Shown: positions 26,048 to 36,239, counted from the first letter of the stretch. The stretch is DNA of 64,000 bases from Planctomycetaceae bacterium (GCA_027487485.1 JAIYDN010000091.1:372001-436000); one strand, 5' to 3'. Translations and numbers: made by a program. The notes: generated by a model from the letters alone, not told the origin.

Positions 26048-28501
26048 ATGCTTCACCAATTCAGCGCAGGATCATTTCGGCAGCCGAAGCCGTTCGCGCT
26101 GGCTGTGGTGATCGCCTGCTGCGCTTGTTTTTCGGGCCAAGCCTTTCCGCGTTTGCATGCTCAAGAGATATCCGAGCAAGATGACTCCGGTGAAGTGCAA
26201 CAAGATTCCGGTACCGTGCAACAAGCGTCGATGCTCCAACAGACGCCCTTTATCGAGCCACGGATCAATATCGCTGAAGAGTCTGGGCGAGCGCAACGCA
26301 ATGCGTTTACCGCACCTTCCTCTCTTCTAAATTCCAACACGGCAAATTCCAGTGCAGGATCGAATCGCCTGGGGGGGATTGATTCGCAGCGAAGAACATT
26401 TTTAACGAAGGATTCGGTTTCGGGTGGAGAAGCCTTAACCTTGTCCACCACCGACGTAGGAAGCTTGCTGAAGAAATCGTCGTCGGGACTGAGTGCGGGC
26501 GTTCAAAGCAAAACACCGGTGGTAAGCGATCCGCGTGTTCGCGGTTCTCGGATTGGATCGCTAGCGGCATCGGGTTCCCACTGGGTACCCGCGCGAGCTG
26601 ATTTGGATACGATCCTTAGCAAATTTGATTCACGTCAGATATCGAGAGTCGACATTATTCCCGGCCCATACTCCGTTCTCTATGGACCCGGATTCGCGTT
26701 CACCGATGTTCAATTGCTTGGATCGCCTCGGTACCAGAACGGGCCCGAGTTGCATGGTGTCACGGACGCCGAATACAAAGTGAATGGAAATCAGATTTTC
26801 GCACAGCAAACCGTCTTGGCTGGTTCGCAAGATTGGGGTGCGCGACTCAATTATGCGGCTCGGACGGGAGATGATTTCCGAGCTGGAGGAAGGTTACCGG
26901 TTCCATCCAGTTACCAGTCAGAGGAAATGATTCTAGCCTTAGGTCGAGACTGGAAAGAAAGTTCGTTGGAGTTCAGCGTTTTGCGATTGGATCAGAACGA
27001 CGTTGTTTTTCCGGGCTACGTGTTCGATTTGGATCATCTGGTTACCGACGGATACGATGTCTCGTACACACTTCGCGATCTGAGCGGCATGGATGCCGTG
27101 ATTACAGACGCTTGGTACAACCGCACTCGCTTTCAAGGCAGTGCGTTGAATCCACAGAAGAGTATTTTCTTTCCCGTTTTAGATCTCATCAATTACACCG
27201 GAACAACGGACGTGGATTCGATGTCAACGGGATACCGTCAATCGTTTCTCATCGGCGACCTTTCCAGCGACAGCTTTCAATTCACGGCGGGTCATGATTT
27301 GCGTTGGATTAAACAAGAACTGAACGAAATTTCAAGCGGAGTCACGCTTGGCTTGCCCTTGCCGTTTGTCGATCGCAATTCACCGATCCCACGATCGTTC
27401 ATGGCCAATCCAGGTCTCTTTGTTGACTACAAGGAGGAAGTTGGAGATCGGCTAGGTGTCAACTTAGGTGCACGGGTCGATTATTCCGCGAGCCAAATGG
27501 ACGACAGCGCGGATAAACTGGCGGGGATCGGTATTGGTTTCAACCCGGTCAGCTACAGCAACATTGTTGGAACCAATCAATACGACAGACAGTTTCATTT
27601 AGCCAGCGCCTTCATGTCGCTTCGCTTTGACACGAGCGATGAGATTTCATCGACCCTGAGTGGCGGATACGCAGAGCGTGCCCCAACCTTAACCGAGCTG
27701 TATGCAGCTCAACCGTTCATGCTGGTTTTGCAAAATGGTTTGAATAATGTCACAGGCGATCCTACCTTGGCCAAAGAGAGGCTTTTTCAGATCGACATTG
27801 GGTCCGAGTATTCGGGGGACGAATTAAGAACTGGTTTCCGTTGCTTTCACGCCTGGGGACTGGACTACATCACCTTTGAAAACACGCGAGTCAATTTCAT
27901 TCCGCCTGTAGGCGATCCGGGGCAAGTCAGTTTGCGTTACGTCAATACGGAGCTTGCGACGATCCTGGGTGGCGAATGGTATGGTGAATTGTTTCCCAAA
28001 AACACATTCACTCCGTTTGCAAACGTTCGCATCGTGGATGGTCGCGATCGAACGCGAAATGGCCGCTTCGCCACCTCTAATGGCAACTCTGTCATCGCAA
28101 GCCAAAAGGTAGAAGGGCTACCGCGCGGGGCATTTAGCGGCGTAGTAGGAAGTAGCTCCGAACCCCTTCCGAGCATGCCACCCCTGGAGTCTAGGATTGG
28201 CGTTCGAGTGCACGATACGAGTCTGGAGAAACGATGGAACATCGAAGTGTCTGCCCGCATTGTTGACAATCAAGATCGAGTCGCAACCAGTCTGTTTGAA
28301 ACGGCCACAGCGGGGTTTACAACCTGGGACACTCGGGCTGTTTTCCGTTCACGCAAGATACCGGGGTTGGTTGTTGCGACGGGTGTCGAGAACATGTTTG
28401 ATTTGCAATACCGCGAACATTTCGACTTCCGTACCGCTAGCGGTGTTTCGGTCTTTCAGCCGGGAGCCAACTTTTATGTCAGCACAAGCCTTAGCTACTA
28501 A
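26048..28501 (+). CDS. TonB-dependent outer-membrane receptor
   Basis: The product is about 817 residues. ATG at 26048 opens a signal peptide (PFALAVVIACCACFSGQAFP, then LHAQE), so an in-frame TTG at 26003 is rejected. A plug domain is visible: TILSKFDSRQISRVDIIPGP then YSVLYGPGFAFTDV, the typical VERIEVLRGP-like motif. The C-terminal barrel ends in an aromatic residue after FQPGANFYVSTSLSY. The region before the plug (residues about 40-160) is Ser/Gln-rich and not family-typical. Substrate unknown; no siderophore or vitamin genes are near. TonB-box-like residues are not clear. Confidence 0.9.
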   Translation: MLHQFSAGSFRQPKPFALAVVIACCACFSGQAFPRLHAQEISEQDDSGEVQQDSGTVQQASMLQQTPFIEPRINIAEESGRAQRNAFTAPSSLLNSNTANSSAGSNRLGGIDSQRRTFLTKDSVSGGEALTLSTTDVGSLLKKSSSGLSAGVQSKTPVVSDPRVRGSRIGSLAASGSHWVPARADLDTILSKFDSRQISRVDIIPGPYSVLYGPGFAFTDVQLLGSPRYQNGPELHGVTDAEYKVNGNQIFAQQTVLAGSQDWGARLNYAARTGDDFRAGGRLPVPSSYQSEEMILALGRDWKESSLEFSVLRLDQNDVVFPGYVFDLDHLVTDGYDVSYTLRDLSGMDAVITDAWYNRTRFQGSALNPQKSIFFPVLDLINYTGTTDVDSMSTGYRQSFLIGDLSSDSFQFTAGHDLRWIKQELNEISSGVTLGLPLPFVDRNSPIPRSFMANPGLFVDYKEEVGDRLGVNLGARVDYSASQMDDSADKLAGIGIGFNPVSYSNIVGTNQYDRQFHLASAFMSLRFDTSDEISSTLSGGYAERAPTLTELYAAQPFMLVLQNGLNNVTGDPTLAKERLFQIDIGSEYSGDELRTGFRCFHAWGLDYITFENTRVNFIPPVGDPGQVSLRYVNTELATILGGEWYGELFPKNTFTPFANVRIVDGRDRTRNGRFATSNGNSVIASQKVEGLPRGAFSGVVGSSSEPLPSMPPLESRIGVRVHDTSLEKRWNIEVSARIVDNQDRVATSLFETATAGFTTWDTRAVFRSRKIPGLVVATGVENMFDLQYREHFDFRTASGVSVFQPGANFYVSTSLSY

Positions 28502-28584
28502 AGCGACAGAAACGCTGGTCATTCTCCGCAAAAAAGTGGGCGTGTCCGCTAACGCCGGTGGCTTAAGTTGACCATAATGGGCGG

Positions 28585-31149
28585 ATGAGAGTACCCTTCG
28601 CTAAGCGGATTCAGTTGTGCGTAGGAATGATTGCCATAATATGGCTCACCTACGGAGTTCAATGTCTCGTCCCCTCGTTGACCGAATGGGGGTTGATCCC
28701 CAGGACTCGGAACGGAATGGTAGGAATATTATCCATGCCCTTTTTGCATGGTAGTCTAGGGCACCTTCTGAGCAACACCGTGCCACTGGCGATACTATCG
28801 ATCCTGTTGGTTAGCTCTCGAGACGATGCACTGCGACTGATGGCTGTTATATCCATCTCGGGAGCAGGGTTGCTTTGGGCGATAGGGCGGCAGCATAATC
28901 ATGTGGGAGCCAGTGGGCTGATCTACGGTTTGATTGCGTTCTTGCTGGTATCTGGATTCGTCGAAAAGCGATGGTTTGATATAGCGATCAGCATGGTAGT
29001 CTTGTTTCTATTCGGTGGCTCTCTCATCATGGGTGTGTTGCCGACTTGGAATGGCCAGATCTCTTGGGATGGGCATTTGTGTGGAGCCATCGCGGGTACG
29101 CTTCTCGCATTCCTTAACAAGCGGCCAATCGAGGGGAATTCGCTTGCCATCGGATCGGCCATCTTATGGGTGCTTGCGTCTGGGCCTTGTGGTTTCGCCC
29201 AAGAGATTGTTGGTATTCACGCGGTACCGCACCAGTTTTCTTCCAATCTGCGATGGAGAAAGCCGCCAGATGCAGAACTTGGCGCGCGCGTGGAGCTATT
29301 CCTACAAAACAAAGGCAACGAGCCATTGTCTTTGAATCTGGATCAGTTGCAAATCGATTCGCTTACCTCGCAACAGTTGCTCGATACGAATGCATGGGCG
29401 TGGCATGATTTCCAGCACCCTGCTTCCCTGGAACTTCCTCCTCAATCGATGGTCGTGCTGCGGTTCAACGGAAAGAACTCGAACTGGGGTTGCGAATCCA
29501 AGCATCGCATTTCAACCGTTGGTTCCAACAAAGATCAGGATTTTGAACTGAGGTCGCCTAGGGTTTGGATCGAGGGTGTGTCATTCCTGAAATCGAAATC
29601 AGATGCGGGTGGTTTGTATCCTAAGAAGATGGTCGCATCGATTCGCAATACATCCTATGAGGAAATTCGGATTGGTGCTGTGCGACTTTGGTTGCCGGAA
29701 AAGAATTCGGAGTACCGGGTTTTGCACCCATCTCCATGGTACCCAATGAACGAGACCTTTCCGTTGGACCATCGGATTCGTGCGAGCTCGATGGGATTGT
29801 TGCATTTAGAGCTCGATCATTTTCCGCTGTCTTATGCGGCTATCGAAATCCAAGTTACTGCAGCAGGAGATGAATTGCCGAAGTCGATTTGGGCTCATCT
29901 TAGAATCAAGCCCAACGACTTCGATATCAGCGGTGGCTGGATTGCATCTGAGATAGCAGGAAAGAATAGTCTTCAGGTGGAAGAGTACGTTCGGGTGCTG
30001 AAGCGACTGCACATCAACACCGGGCAAATCGAAGAAGTTTCTGGATTCACCGACAACGCAGCTGCATACTCCGATTTTCCAGTAAAGCGATTCAATCGAA
30101 TGGACGCACTGGAGCGTTACGATTCCGATTCCATGCTACCGCATATCCACGCAGTTGAGTTTCTAGGCGAGCCTCAATATGGCGGAGGCCGCCCGGTACC
30201 ACCTCAAGAAATTTACAATAGCCTAGCGAAGTACCAGTCGAGTCGATTGCCAACGAGCATCACGCTTAGCGAAGAACGAACGTGGCGATACTACGCAGGA
30301 CTTTCCGATTACCCGCATTACGATGCCTACCGAGTCATTGCACCCGCAGCGGATGATTGGTCAAAATACGATCGCTGGGACGGGAAGTCGATACGATGGG
30401 GCGCGCCGCTGGAAACCATCGGCGATATGACACGTAGCTTGCGCGAACAGAGTCGTCCTAAACCAATCGCTTACTGGTCGCAAGGCGCGCACCACGATTG
30501 GGGAGGCTTCTTGAGTCCTCGTCGAGGCTCGCCAACCGCGGATGAGCTTCGCTCTCAAGCCTGGCATGGTCTTGGCAACGGGATCGCCTCTCTCTATTGG
30601 TTCAACTTAAGCATCAAATCTCTTTGCAAGTTTCCTGACTTGGCTCAGCCCATTCAGCGAATCAATCGAGAGATCGTTCTTCTGCGCCCGCTTTTCGAGG
30701 AAGCACTAGCGTTTCACTACCGACGCATCAACGAATTCCAAAAGCCGGACGTAGATCTGTCGTCTCTTGTAACGTCAGACACACTTTTGTTGGTCGCCAA
30801 TGATCTGCAGTACAAGATTGATCCAAAGCAAAATACTTTTCAGTTTCAAGAACGGAGGGTGGTTCTGCAGTCTCGATTGCCGGATTGGTTTTCTCAGCCG
30901 ATGGACTGCTTTCGCATCGACGCCGACGGGGCTCACGCTGTTTCATTTGAAATTCACGAAAATCAAATCACGATCCTGGACAGCATACATGTCGTAGGAA
31001 TCTACGTTGTGACGATGGACAAGGCCTTGCAACAGGACCTGCAACAACGGCTTCAGACGATCCTGTCGCAGGAAAAGGCCATGGATCTAGAGACCGGTAG
31101 CAGCTTGATATCGGATATCGAATCGATGAAGCAACTGCTCAAGAAGTAG
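28585..31149 (+). CDS. Rhomboid intramembrane protease fused to a large C-terminal domain
   Basis: The protein is 854 residues. Residues 1-180 form a rhomboid-family domain: HGSLGHLLSN (55-64) with the loop histidines, the serine nucleophile in GASG (Ser110) and catalytic histidine in WDGHLCG (His164), all intact. Residues 185-205 are hydrophobic (AIGSAILWVLASG) and end in a signal-like FAQE; if this is a seventh helix the rest lies outside the cytoplasm. Residues 206-854 are a beta-rich part (about 210-430) and a probable TIM-barrel or glycosidase-like part (about 440-760; RYYAGLSDYPHYDAY, IAYWSQGAHHDWGGF, WHGLGNGIASLYWFN). I do not recognise a precise family for it. The frame is continuous with no internal ATG at the junction. 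ATG at 28585. Confidence 0.8.
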   Translation: MRVPFAKRIQLCVGMIAIIWLTYGVQCLVPSLTEWGLIPRTRNGMVGILSMPFLHGSLGHLLSNTVPLAILSILLVSSRDDALRLMAVISISGAGLLWAIGRQHNHVGASGLIYGLIAFLLVSGFVEKRWFDIAISMVVLFLFGGSLIMGVLPTWNGQISWDGHLCGAIAGTLLAFLNKRPIEGNSLAIGSAILWVLASGPCGFAQEIVGIHAVPHQFSSNLRWRKPPDAELGARVELFLQNKGNEPLSLNLDQLQIDSLTSQQLLDTNAWAWHDFQHPASLELPPQSMVVLRFNGKNSNWGCESKHRISTVGSNKDQDFELRSPRVWIEGVSFLKSKSDAGGLYPKKMVASIRNTSYEEIRIGAVRLWLPEKNSEYRVLHPSPWYPMNETFPLDHRIRASSMGLLHLELDHFPLSYAAIEIQVTAAGDELPKSIWAHLRIKPNDFDISGGWIASEIAGKNSLQVEEYVRVLKRLHINTGQIEEVSGFTDNAAAYSDFPVKRFNRMDALERYDSDSMLPHIHAVEFLGEPQYGGGRPVPPQEIYNSLAKYQSSRLPTSITLSEERTWRYYAGLSDYPHYDAYRVIAPAADDWSKYDRWDGKSIRWGAPLETIGDMTRSLREQSRPKPIAYWSQGAHHDWGGFLSPRRGSPTADELRSQAWHGLGNGIASLYWFNLSIKSLCKFPDLAQPIQRINREIVLLRPLFEEALAFHYRRINEFQKPDVDLSSLVTSDTLLLVANDLQYKIDPKQNTFQFQERRVVLQSRLPDWFSQPMDCFRIDADGAHAVSFEIHENQITILDSIHVVGIYVVTMDKALQQDLQQRLQTILSQEKAMDLETGSSLISDIESMKQLLKK

Positions 31150-31316
31150 ACAAGCCTATTCGTGCGATCGATTGAAAAAGCTAGCAAAAAAAGCATGAAG
31201 ATTTTGGGAAGACGAAAAAATCTTCGTCAGCAACATCGGCGTCTTCGAGTCCTGTAAGATTCTATGGACCGCGTTCATGGAGTGCACGGTCTGGATTCTT
31301 TGATACTCGTACCCAA

Positions 31317-32669
31317 GTGAGGCCGCTCTTGTTAGTACCATCGAAAATCACTACGTCCAAATTGTTCGTGATCGACACAAATGTCATTTTGCATGATGCT
31401 GGATGCATCCGGAACTTCGAGGAAAATGATGTTGTGATTCCGATTGTCGTGCTGGAGGAGCTAGACCAATTCAAGAAAGGGAATGACGATGTTAATTTTC
31501 AGGCCAGAGCATTTTTGAGAAGCGTTGATGAACTGACCGGCGATGCTCTTTCAAGCGAAGGAGTTGCGATAGGTCATGGGCTTGGATCCATTCGGTTAGT
31601 CTTAGGCGCGGAACCTCATCCGCATTTGGCCAAGGCGTTTTTAGCGGATTGTCCGGACCATCGCATTCTCAATGTAGCCTTGAGTCTTCAGGAGCAAGAA
31701 GCGCCGCGTCCGGTGGTGTTGGTCACCAAGGATACGAACTTGCGCATGAAAGCGAAGTCCTTTGGATTAACAGCGCAAGACTACAGCACCGACAAGGTGG
31801 AGAGTTTCGACAAACTGTATACGGGCAAGCGACTGATCGAGGATCTTCCTCAGGAATCGCTCGTGGCGTTTTCAACCGATGGAGGTAGAGTTCCGGCCGA
31901 GTCGCTTTCCGATATTACGGCACCGATCGCTAACGAGAATTTTATTTTGCGAACGGGTTCACGTTCTATCTTGGCAACGTACAAAGCTACGGAGCGAGTG
32001 TTTGTTCGAATTGATCGAGCTTCGGCGTCGAATATTCAGCCACGGAATGCAGAGCAGTCGTTTGCACTTCGCGCCTTGATGGATGACGATATCAAGCTGG
32101 TTTCACTGGTGGGGCAAGCGGGTTCGGGCAAGACTCTTTTGGCGTTAGCAGCCGCATTGGAGTGCCGTTCACGCTATCGACAAACTCTTCTCGCGCGGCC
32201 TATCGTTCCGCTAAGCAACAAAGATCTTGGTTTTTTGCCGGGAGACATCGATGCGAAATTGGATCCCTACATGCAGCCCCTGTATGACAATCTTGCCGTG
32301 ATATGCCCGGGCAAGGGGGATGGTTCATCCAGCCAGCGAGGTCAAGAATTCCTACAAGCCAATCGCGTTGAAATCACTCCGTTGGCATACATTCGTGGGC
32401 GCAGTTTGCACAAGGTGTTCTTCATCATTGATGAAGCTCAGAATCTGACACCGCATGAGATCAAGACTATCATTACACGTGCGGGGGAAGGAACCAAAAT
32501 TGTCTTCACCGGCGATATCCATCAAATCGACCACCCGTATCTCGACTCGCTTTCCAATGGACTTAGTTATTTGATTCACAGAATGGTTGGCCAACCGGTC
32601 TATGGACACGTATCGCTCGAAAAAGGAGAACGCAGCGAACTTGCCGAACTTGCAAGCAAGCTCCTGTAA
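31317..32669 (+). CDS. PIN-PhoH family ATPase
   Basis: The 450-residue protein has an N-terminal PIN ribonuclease domain ([30 protein letters not shown], with acidic catalytic positions) and a C-terminal PhoH ATPase domain (Walker A GQAGSGKT near residue 266; [33 protein letters not shown]). This is the YlaK/PhoH2-like arrangement, thought to be an RNA helicase-nuclease. There is no ATG near the beginning; I used the GTG at 31317, but TTG at 31329 is also possible. No clear ribosome site. The stretch between the previous gene and this start is AT-rich and holds no other gene. Confidence 0.92.
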   Translation: MRPLLLVPSKITTSKLFVIDTNVILHDAGCIRNFEENDVVIPIVVLEELDQFKKGNDDVNFQARAFLRSVDELTGDALSSEGVAIGHGLGSIRLVLGAEPHPHLAKAFLADCPDHRILNVALSLQEQEAPRPVVLVTKDTNLRMKAKSFGLTAQDYSTDKVESFDKLYTGKRLIEDLPQESLVAFSTDGGRVPAESLSDITAPIANENFILRTGSRSILATYKATERVFVRIDRASASNIQPRNAEQSFALRALMDDDIKLVSLVGQAGSGKTLLALAAALECRSRYRQTLLARPIVPLSNKDLGFLPGDIDAKLDPYMQPLYDNLAVICPGKGDGSSSQRGQEFLQANRVEITPLAYIRGRSLHKVFFIIDEAQNLTPHEIKTIITRAGEGTKIVFTGDIHQIDHPYLDSLSNGLSYLIHRMVGQPVYGHVSLEKGERSELAELASKLL

Positions 32670-32694
32670 GGCTGGCTGCAAACTCCTTGGCTTC

Positions 32695-33048
32695 ACAATG
32701 TCGAACAGTTGTCCTCAACTGTTCATGAAGCTTGCAGCAATTTTCCATCTCCAGTTCACGCATGGTGGCACTTTACGTCCGATCGGAAATCAGAAAGCGA
32801 ATTGGAAACGTTGAATGCTAGTTTCTTAGGTCGGGAAATGAGCCTGGTTGGCAGTTCCGAGCAGTTGAGGACAACGTGCTCTACAATGTCGAACAGTTGT
32901 CCTCAACTGTTCATGAATCTTGCAGCAATCCCCCATCTTCAGTTCACGCATGGCGGCACTTTACGTCCGATCGGAAATCAGAAAGCGAACTAGAAACGTT
33001 GAGTGCTAGTTTCTTAAGTCGGGAAATGAGCCTGGTTGGCAGTTCCGA
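32695..33048. repeat. Tandem duplication, two copies of about 166 bp at 188-bp spacing
   Basis: The block starting ACAATGTCGAACAGTTG at 32695 recurs at 32883, and the block ending GCAGTTCCGA at 32851-32860 recurs at 33039-33048, both 188 bp apart, with few substitutions. Each copy carries the perfect hairpin GAACAGTTG-tcct-CAACTGTTC (32703-32724 and 32891-32912). Between the copies CAGTTGAGGACAAC (32862-32875) is a further inverted copy of that hairpin's centre. No ribosome sites precede the short frames inside, so I call no gene here. The region lies between PhoH and the fasciclin gene. Confidence 0.85.
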
Positions 33049-33243
33049 TTCTGAATTCTGAAGGGATTACAAATAGAATTTCCTTCGATTTTGGAATTCG
33101 AGCCCAAAACGGATGTCTGTGAGAGCTCAATCCAAAACATTCGGTACGAATAAGCCCGTTTATTGCATCCAACGTTTTCGTTTCTTCGAATAATCTCGCG
33201 TAACCCCATCTCGTTGGTGGTTCTGTTTTCTTTAGGAGATGAA

Positions 33244-34233
33244 ATGATGAAACGGTTTGTGCTTTCGCTGTGTTTTCTTTCTTTGTCGGTTCTGGGTACG
33301 CTTCGGGCGGACGACAATCTGGTTCAAGTTGCTGCGTCGAATGGTCAGTTTAAGACGCTGGTCAATTTGCTGGTCGTATCGAAACTCGACAAGGTCTTGC
33401 AATCGCATGACGAGTTCACGGTATTTGCTCCTACGGACGAAGCGTTTGCAAAGCTTCCGCCTGAAACATTGGCTAGCTTGCTTGAACCAGCTGGTCGGGA
33501 AACACTCAAGAGCATTTTGAAGGCACATGTGGTCAAGGGAACAACAAGCCTTGGTGACCTCCAACGGCCCGCAGAAGGCAAGCCACTCAAGACGCTAGAG
33601 GGAACTACATTTCGTCTCGTCGGTGATGGGCTACAGCCCATGTTTGGTAACGCTCAAGTGATCGTGCCTAATGTGAAAGCCAGCAATGGCATTGTGCATG
33701 TGATCAACGAGGTTCTCATGCCAGGCCCGAAGCAAGAGAACATTGTGGAATTGGCTAAGTCAGCAGGATCGTTCAATACTCTGTTGGCAGCGCTGACAGC
33801 CGCAGATCTCGCAAGCGTATTTACCGGCGAGACTCCCTACACTGTATTGGCACCGACAGATGAAGCTTTCTCAAAGGTGCCGAAAGCGACGCTCGAGTCA
33901 CTTCTCTTGCCGGAGAATAAAGAAACTTTGGTTCGCATTTTAAAGTACCATGTGATTGCAGGCTCTGTTTCAGCCAAAGATGCCATTGGTGCTTCGAAAG
34001 CGAAGACACTTGAAGGAAGTCCGGTGAGTTTTGAACTCCGGGATGGCATGTTGAGTGTGAATGATGCCAAAGTCGTGAAGAACGACCTCGCGGCGAGCAA
34101 TGGAGTCATTCATGTGATCGACACCGTTTTGATGCCACCAAGCGATGTGAGTTCGGGCAAGCACACTTCGGCCAAGGTTCCAGCAAAGCACGTCAATGTG
34201 GCCCCTGTTACCAAGAAATGCCCGAACCAGTAA
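33244..34233 (+). CDS. Secreted protein with two fasciclin (FAS1) domains
   Basis: About 329 residues. The start is ATG at 33244 (or 33247), just after the ribosome site AGGAG; an upstream in-frame start at 33163 is not supported. A signal peptide (FVLSLCFLSLSVLGTLRADD) is followed by two FAS1 repeats (about 25-155 and 160-300). Each has the H1/H2 pattern: FTVFAPTDEAFAKLP and SNGIVHVINEVLMP in the first; YTVLAPTDEAFSKVP and SNGVIHVIDTVLMP in the second. Such proteins act in adhesion and matrix formation outside the cell. The C-terminus is Lys/Pro/Val-rich. Nothing else is in the operon. Confidence 0.95.
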   Translation: MMKRFVLSLCFLSLSVLGTLRADDNLVQVAASNGQFKTLVNLLVVSKLDKVLQSHDEFTVFAPTDEAFAKLPPETLASLLEPAGRETLKSILKAHVVKGTTSLGDLQRPAEGKPLKTLEGTTFRLVGDGLQPMFGNAQVIVPNVKASNGIVHVINEVLMPGPKQENIVELAKSAGSFNTLLAALTAADLASVFTGETPYTVLAPTDEAFSKVPKATLESLLLPENKETLVRILKYHVIAGSVSAKDAIGASKAKTLEGSPVSFELRDGMLSVNDAKVVKNDLAASNGVIHVIDTVLMPPSDVSSGKHTSAKVPAKHVNVAPVTKKCPNQ

Positions 34234-34506
34234 TTTCTCACGCTGGCCTGGCGAATTCAGGTAGAGTGGCGAACAGATCCTAGTATGGATGGGATCTGTT
34301 CGGGATGAATGGGGCGCCGTCGTGCCAATCCACATCCCTTTCTTCAACCTCATCTCTTCAGGGCCACAGTTGCTGCTTTCTTAGAGATGCCCCCTCTCCG
34401 AACATGCATATTGATTGTCAGCGCAACCCTAGGTACATTCGTTGAATAATTCTCGGTCGTGCGAGATGTCCCTGTTCTTTGGCGATTCATTTTGGAGTTT
34501 TCTGCG

Positions 34507-35097
34507 ATGTCGAAGATTCGATTTCGGCGAATATTTTCGGTTGTTTGTTGCATCGTTTTCCTGAGCGGTGCTGTTCCTGTTGCAAGAGCCCAGGATGCTA
34601 AAGGAACGCAAGAAGTGTCTTTTGAGGGATTTGAATTCAAGCTGCCCGCACGCTTTGAAGAGGTACCGGTTCCGGCCGGTAAATTGCCAGACTTTCTGAG
34701 ACTAAAACCCTTTCAGGTCAAGAAGGACGGGGATGTTGTGGAGGCTTCAATGATTGTCCGAAACAGCCTTCCTCAGGTGGTCCAAGAATCAGAAAAGGAT
34801 TTTGACAAATCGGTGAATAACTTTTTGGCAGGCTTGATGCGGCAACAACAATTGACACTTGGAAAACCTAAGATTGCCGACCCTTTTGAATGGAATGGTC
34901 ATCAAGTCAAAAAATACACCTACAAGGCAACGCTACCAACGGGCTCGGACGCGTTGCTTGTCGCCTTTGCATTCCTACATGACGATGCGTTCGTGTGCCT
35001 GACGCACGTTAACTATGCAAGTGATAATGCCAAGCCCAGCCTTTCTTTCCAAGAAGCGTGCTTCGGAAAGAAGCCTGCGAAAGCGAAGCAAAAATGA
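34507..35097 (+). CDS. Secreted protein of unknown function
   Basis: Using ATG at 34507 the protein is about 196 residues with a signal peptide (FSVVCCIVFLSGAVPVARAQ). The mature part begins VSFEGFEFKLPARFEEVPVP, and later has HQVKKYTYKATLPTGSDALL. This pattern, a lipoprotein-like beta sandwich that reads like a PsbP/DUF1795-type fold, is only suggestive. I do not recognise the family. It is preceded by a start site at 34459 in the same frame that would add 16 residues not needed for the signal. A terminator-like hairpin follows. Confidence 0.7.
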   Translation: MSKIRFRRIFSVVCCIVFLSGAVPVARAQDAKGTQEVSFEGFEFKLPARFEEVPVPAGKLPDFLRLKPFQVKKDGDVVEASMIVRNSLPQVVQESEKDFDKSVNNFLAGLMRQQQLTLGKPKIADPFEWNGHQVKKYTYKATLPTGSDALLVAFAFLHDDAFVCLTHVNYASDNAKPSLSFQEACFGKKPAKAKQK

Positions 35098-35197
35098 TCG
35101 CTTTCCACAATCGTTGATTGCCTAGCATGCCGCTGCGATCGAGAAGCGACTTGGTGGTGTCAATCTCTTTTGTAGCCATCCGTTGTTGCTTCTGATT

Positions 35198-35240
35198 GCG
35201 GAGCCTCCATCTGCTGTTCGGTAGAGAAGCTCCGCTTTTT
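35198..35240 (+). terminator. Terminator-like hairpin
   Basis: GCGGAGC (35198-35204) pairs with GCTCCGC (35229-35235), followed by TTTTT. The loop is long (24 nt), so strength is uncertain. It is located between the secreted protein ending at 35097 and the convergent minus-strand gene. Confidence 0.5.
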
Positions 35241-35276
35241 CATGGTACGATCTTGAAGTTTCAGCACGAAAGAATC

Positions 35277-36239
35277 CTAGTAGCCAGCTAGTTTTCGAAT
35301 CGTTCCTACGCGATAGCCTGGATGGTCAGCTACGGCTTGTTCGCTTGCAATTTGGCTTGTACGGCCGTAAGCCTTGACATGGAAAGAGCTTGAACGTTGA
35401 CCGTAGTTGTAATGGCTGCCAAATGAAGAGGCTAGGTTACCGCTATTCGCTACGAAAGAGATTCCGTACGATTGAGTTCCGTTTGCAAGTTGTCCCAAGA
35501 AGGGCGAGCAATCGTAACACCCTCCAAAACCTCCCTTTGGAACGAGTTCTACTTCCCAGAGTGATGTTGCACCGCTGATAACAGCGAGGGACTGGCTTGA
35601 TTTTTCCGCCGCAGCTGCTTGAGCTTGAAGAGCTTGTGTTTGAAGTTCTAGCTGGTGTACCTGTTGCTGATAACGTTTTGTTTCTTGTTCTTGAGCTATG
35701 CGTAAACGATTGGCTTCCTCGATCTCGACACGTCGCTTATCAAGCCAAGCATGCCACTTTGCATCCAAGATAGAACGCTGATCCTTGTCAAAAAAGACCA
35801 GCGGCTGAGTGTGCGTCGAGCCATCTTCAGCGACACGAATGACTTCGTCGTAGGTGTAGGTTCTTGTTCCTTGGATCTTACGTGCCCACTGAAGGAATTG
35901 TCTATCAGAAGGAAAGCTCAATCCGTCGAAGGTTTCAATGAGCTTGACCTCTTTGCTCTTGGTTTCAACGATATGTTTTGCAATCTCGATTCCATCAAAC
36001 AGTATTTTTCCATTCTGTCGACTAACCGTGAATTGATGCCGCTCAAAGGAAACGTTGGATTCGTTAATGCTTTTTTCAGCGTCTGGCATGGGTTCATCGG
36101 CGAGCAGTCGCGTGCCATACCCAGTGAGTAATGCCAAAGAGAAGATGACCATAGCAGGGATTGAGCGAACCATCTTGCGACTCCGATTCTTGGTGTTTTG
36201 CATTTCAAAGAAGTGAGAAACCCAGCACAGGGTTTGCAT
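35277..36239 (-). CDS. Secreted coiled-coil protein of unknown function
   Basis: Up to 320 residues. Starts at 36239, 36203 or 36173 are all in frame; the signal-like segment is VRSIPAMVIFSLALLTGYGT, so the last two are likelier. The next 100 residues include FDGIEIAKHIVETKSKEVKL with no recognised family. Residues about 165-215 are a Gln/Glu/Ala-rich coiled coil (QETKRYQQQVHQLELQTQAL). The C-terminal part has a short cysteine pair (GGCYDCSPF) and a Ser/Gly/Tyr-rich tail. Probable envelope or matrix protein; this is inference. Stand-alone gene on the minus strand, upstream of which lies the msrQ-fusion gene. Confidence 0.65.
   Translation of the reverse strand: MQTLCWVSHFFEMQNTKNRSRKMVRSIPAMVIFSLALLTGYGTRLLADEPMPDAEKSINESNVSFERHQFTVSRQNGKILFDGIEIAKHIVETKSKEVKLIETFDGLSFPSDRQFLQWARKIQGTRTYTYDEVIRVAEDGSTHTQPLVFFDKDQRSILDAKWHAWLDKRRVEIEEANRLRIAQEQETKRYQQQVHQLELQTQALQAQAAAAEKSSQSLAVISGATSLWEVELVPKGGFGGCYDCSPFLGQLANGTQSYGISFVANSGNLASSFGSHYNYGQRSSSFHVKAYGRTSQIASEQAVADHPGYRVGTIRKLAGY

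Noticed and set aside
31197-31225. Hairpin GAAGATTTT...AAAATCTTC after the rhomboid-fusion gene as a terminator
   Set aside because: The stem is AT-rich with a loop of about 11 nt, and no T-run follows.
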